Below are positions 35,714-64,000 of a stretch of 64,000 nt of DNA, in pieces. This stretch comes from Cololabis saira (Eukaryota > Chordata > Actinopteri > Beloniformes > Belonidae). The translations under genes and the position numbers were made by a program. Where the stretch lies: positions 33,866,379 through 33,930,378 of the forward strand of contig NC_084596.1 of assembly GCF_033807715.1 (NCBI RefSeq), read 5' to 3'. The stretch's first letter is position 1, and each line of letters starts with the position of its first letter. Under the pieces are notes generated by a model. The model saw only the letters and a program-made list of their open reading frames with translations, made no database searches and had not been told where the DNA came from.

Positions 35714-37250
35714 CATATATGCGTGGAGCTGTGATGGCAACCTGCTTGGAGTGGTACACAAACACAATCATATGTGCTTATCCTTACTTTAGTCATAAAA
35801 TAGATACTAGATTTTAAAACATTTCAGATATGATAGTAGTGAGGAAATTTGACCGTTGTTTAAAACAACAACACTGTTATTCTCCAGATATTTCATTTTT
35901 TGTTTTTCTTTTACCAAATTCAAGCAAAAAGGTTTTTTTTTCTTCACATTTCTGAGAGGAAGCTCAGTCAGTGTCTTACACAATCTGTGGGGAAGTTAAC
36001 TGTCACATGTAAGACATCTGCAGCCTCAAAGAAAAGGAAGACAGAAAAGTAAACTGACGGTGTATTTTGACATGTGGTTATCTGGCACCCCCTTGTGGCC
36101 ATAACGCCGTAGTACAGGTTTTAACCAGACGAGTGCAGACTAAATACACTTTAACCATAAACTTCATCTTGTCATAGTTGTTAGTTTCTGTGTCGTTCCC
36201 GTCTTTGTCTGCAGTCCTGCCCCGGCTGTATCCTGCATCTCACCTGGTGTTGGCTGAAACCGGCTCCAGACAAACCTCAGATCCTGAACTGGATCTGAAC
36301 CTGATTTAGGTGTAAAAGGAGGAATAGCTGACTTTCGTGCCTGACTGGTTCCAGTAATGAGGGAGGGCCATTTAAATGTATCCTGTGCAGATTTGCATTG
36401 AGAGTGCAATAAAAGCACACGTGCACCCTGAACATGTGTAACCTGATAGATCCGACCCACATCCAGAAAGATGTGCCTGCAAAGCTCATTTAAATGTGTT
36501 AGTGGCACATCTAGATTTTCTAGGCTGTTACAAAACCTTTCTTCTGTGGAAACATGATCTAATATGGACACATGGACAGTTCAGCAACATTCCTGGGTTT
36601 TTTGTTGTTTTTCTTTTGTGATAATGAGTCACACAAGTACAGCAGCTCTTCAAGTCGCCTGCGGTGAGATTCATCTGACATCCTTGTCAGCTGGACTTAA
36701 ATCACAACAACAAAACGATGTATGTTAAAATAAATCAGTTTGACTCAAACTGAAAGCAAAAACAACAGCAATATGACCCACTTCCATTGTCCTCCTGAAG
36801 CCTTTCTGTGAATCCCACAGGACACATTTGGTCATCGGCAGTTTTTCAGCCAGCCTTCCTGAACATTAGTCAGCTACATGAGGAAGTGGGCTCTTTCACT
36901 TTTAGCTGCATGAGAGAAAAGACAAACAAACAGTTAACTCCACCAGCGAACAAGGAAGGGTTCACATTCTTCTGGCTTACATAAACAGACATGTGACATC
37001 ACAGGACAAGAGACCGGGCTTTGTTGTGTATGGAAAAAACACGTCATGGTACTGCTTGGTGGCAGAATAATGGATCTGGACTTCAAAGCACGGTTGTTCT
37101 GCAGCGTGTCTGACCTCTCACCCCAGCCAGACTAACAGTTTCATTCGATATGTTGCTCAAATTGGAGCTTGCAGAGCCATTAATGTAAATAACAGACCTG
37201 AACTGGGTCTGCATGAGTGAATAAGAGGAGGATATGTGATTCTGGACAAC

Positions 37251-37680
37251 CAAAACTGAGGCGATTACCGGTAGTCTCATGTCTATATCTATATCTGTCG
37301 ATTTGTATATACCCCATTAGTCCACACATGCATGTTGCCTTTACTAACAATGAGTGACCTAAAAATGTGCGGATCAAAACGTTGGTACGTAGAAAAAGGC
37401 ATAGTTGAATATTCATTCAACTGGTGGTAATTTGCAAATTTTAATTTATTTGCAAATTAGTTTAGATGCTGAATATGAACAAACACAGCAATTACTTTTA
37501 GACCACAACATGGAGAGTGAATATCTCATGAACCCATAGACTCTTTAGTGAATAATCTGAAAAATCAGGTTTTCTAAAAATGTAAAACCAGTACTTTGCA
37601 ATGTACTAATTCATTATAACTGCCTTTTTTAACAGACGTAAGCAAAAATGAATTTTTCTACAAAAAAGTTCAGTTAAAAT
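37251..37680 (-). repeat. Left arm of a ~430-bp inverted repeat pair around MAST3 exons 1 and 2
   Basis: The reverse complement of this stretch matches 41281-41736 almost base for base, apart from a 26-bp insertion in the right copy. Both copies encode the same incidental frame starting MNIQLCLFLRTNVLIRTF. Transposon class unknown. Confidence 0.85.
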
Positions 37681-37978
37681 CCAACGCTTTAGGATGTGAG
37701 AAATTATAAATAAGATATTAAGCTTTTTTTAGAGTATGTCTGCATCTACTTGTCCTCTCACCGTTTTCATTATTCAAATGAGCTAAGTGACTGCCTTCCC
37801 CTCCCCTCCCCTCCCTCCTCTCCCTCCCCTCCCGGTCAGGTGATCAGCCGAAGCATCACCTTTTCTGGCAGAGCTGTGCAGCGGAGACGCGGAGGCGCAC
37901 ATGGTGGACGCAGGAGAGTGGCTGGAGCCGTTGTTATCGGTGCAGCTGCGGCCACAAAGACTGCATGCAGCGCTGCAT

Positions 37979-38019
37979 GGGGAGGGGGGACAGGAGGGGG
38001 CAGGAGGGGGCAGGATGGG
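37979..38019 (+). promoter_or_regulatory. G-quadruplex-capable G-run in MAST3 5' region
   Basis: Four runs of four or more G separated by short loops (GGGGAGGGGGG, then GGAGGGGGC twice) lie 46-86 bp before the exon 1 ATG. A polypyrimidine stretch (CCCTCCCC repeats) is at 37796-37832. Structure is inferred from sequence alone. Confidence 0.6.
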
Positions 38020-38064
38020 CTGACTGAACGGAGATCCGCTTAGGAGCCCTCGCAGTCTTCAGTG

Positions 38065-63898
<25,834 letters not shown>

Positions 63899-64000
63899 TG
63901 ATGGGGATGAATCCACATGTGTTGATTCTTTGATCATCTGCAGACCTGAAAACATCCAGCAGTCTTGCTGAAGTTAAAGCTTTAACGTTGGCTTTACGTA

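Larger units (their letters stand above)
31700..38064. other. Intergenic region between gdf15 and MAST3
   Basis: It is dominated by inserted elements (31972, 34836-35713, 37251). The remaining sequence (32662-34835, 35714-37250) contains a conserved fish retroposon tail at about 33553-33621 and no recognisable exon. The minus-strand frame 36164-36571 (135 codons) shows no domain. Confidence 0.5.

Noticed and set aside
36164..36571. 135-codon minus-strand frame between gdf15 and MAST3
   Set aside because: No domain, no signal peptide, and the stretch shares words with nearby repeats (CCTGAACTGG at 37195).
63943..63971. Stretch after CAG encoding PENIQQSC, considered as the next MAST3 exon
   Set aside because: Phase and sequence do not continue HRDLKPDN-LLITS; the next exon must lie beyond the window.

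Overview
This window is vertebrate nuclear DNA, almost certainly from a teleost fish and probably a percomorph. The genes are split by GT-AG introns. The spaces between exons are packed with repeat types typical of teleosts: many short hAT-like elements with 8-bp target duplications, PIF/Harbinger-like MITEs, Tc1 remnants, LINE tails and TA or TCCA microsatellites. I see no bacterial, plasmid, phage or CRISPR content.

Four genes are supported. (1) CRTC1, the CREB-regulated transcription coactivator 1, lies on the minus strand from 20506 down to 8238. Ten coding exons join in perfect phase. Its C-terminal exons were not found and should lie beyond the left edge. One of its introns is a textbook minor-class (U12) AT-AC intron. 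(2) A small single-pass transmembrane protein with tyrosine motifs lies on the plus strand (26595-27465, two exons, 156 aa). By position, orientation and tail motifs it looks like the counterpart of mammalian LRRC25, but no leucine-rich-repeat ectodomain is visible. (3) GDF15, a TGF-beta family cytokine, lies on the minus strand (31580-30174, two exons, 369 aa). (4) MAST3, a microtubule-associated serine/threonine kinase, lies on the plus strand from 38065 to beyond the right edge. It has fifteen coding exons plus an alternative first exon at 43022, and is cut inside the kinase catalytic loop.

Read in reverse, the order is MAST3, GDF15, LRRC25-like, CRTC1. As I remember it, this is the order on human chromosome 19p13.11, with only MAST3 inverted, so the window is a compact version of a conserved syntenic block. 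The genes do not form a pathway: CRTC1 is a cAMP/CREB coactivator, GDF15 a secreted stress cytokine, MAST3 a kinase, and the LRRC25-like protein a probable signalling adaptor.

Layout: 1-8237 is repeat-rich DNA, probably CRTC1 intron. 8238-20506 holds CRTC1. 20507-26594 is intergenic with repeats. 26595-27465 is the LRRC25-like gene, and it converges with GDF15 at 30174-31580. 31700-38064 is intergenic. 38065-64000 is MAST3, whose introns carry at least ten inserted elements. Exon boundaries were placed by reading phase, splice signals and remembered family sequence, and no search was run.
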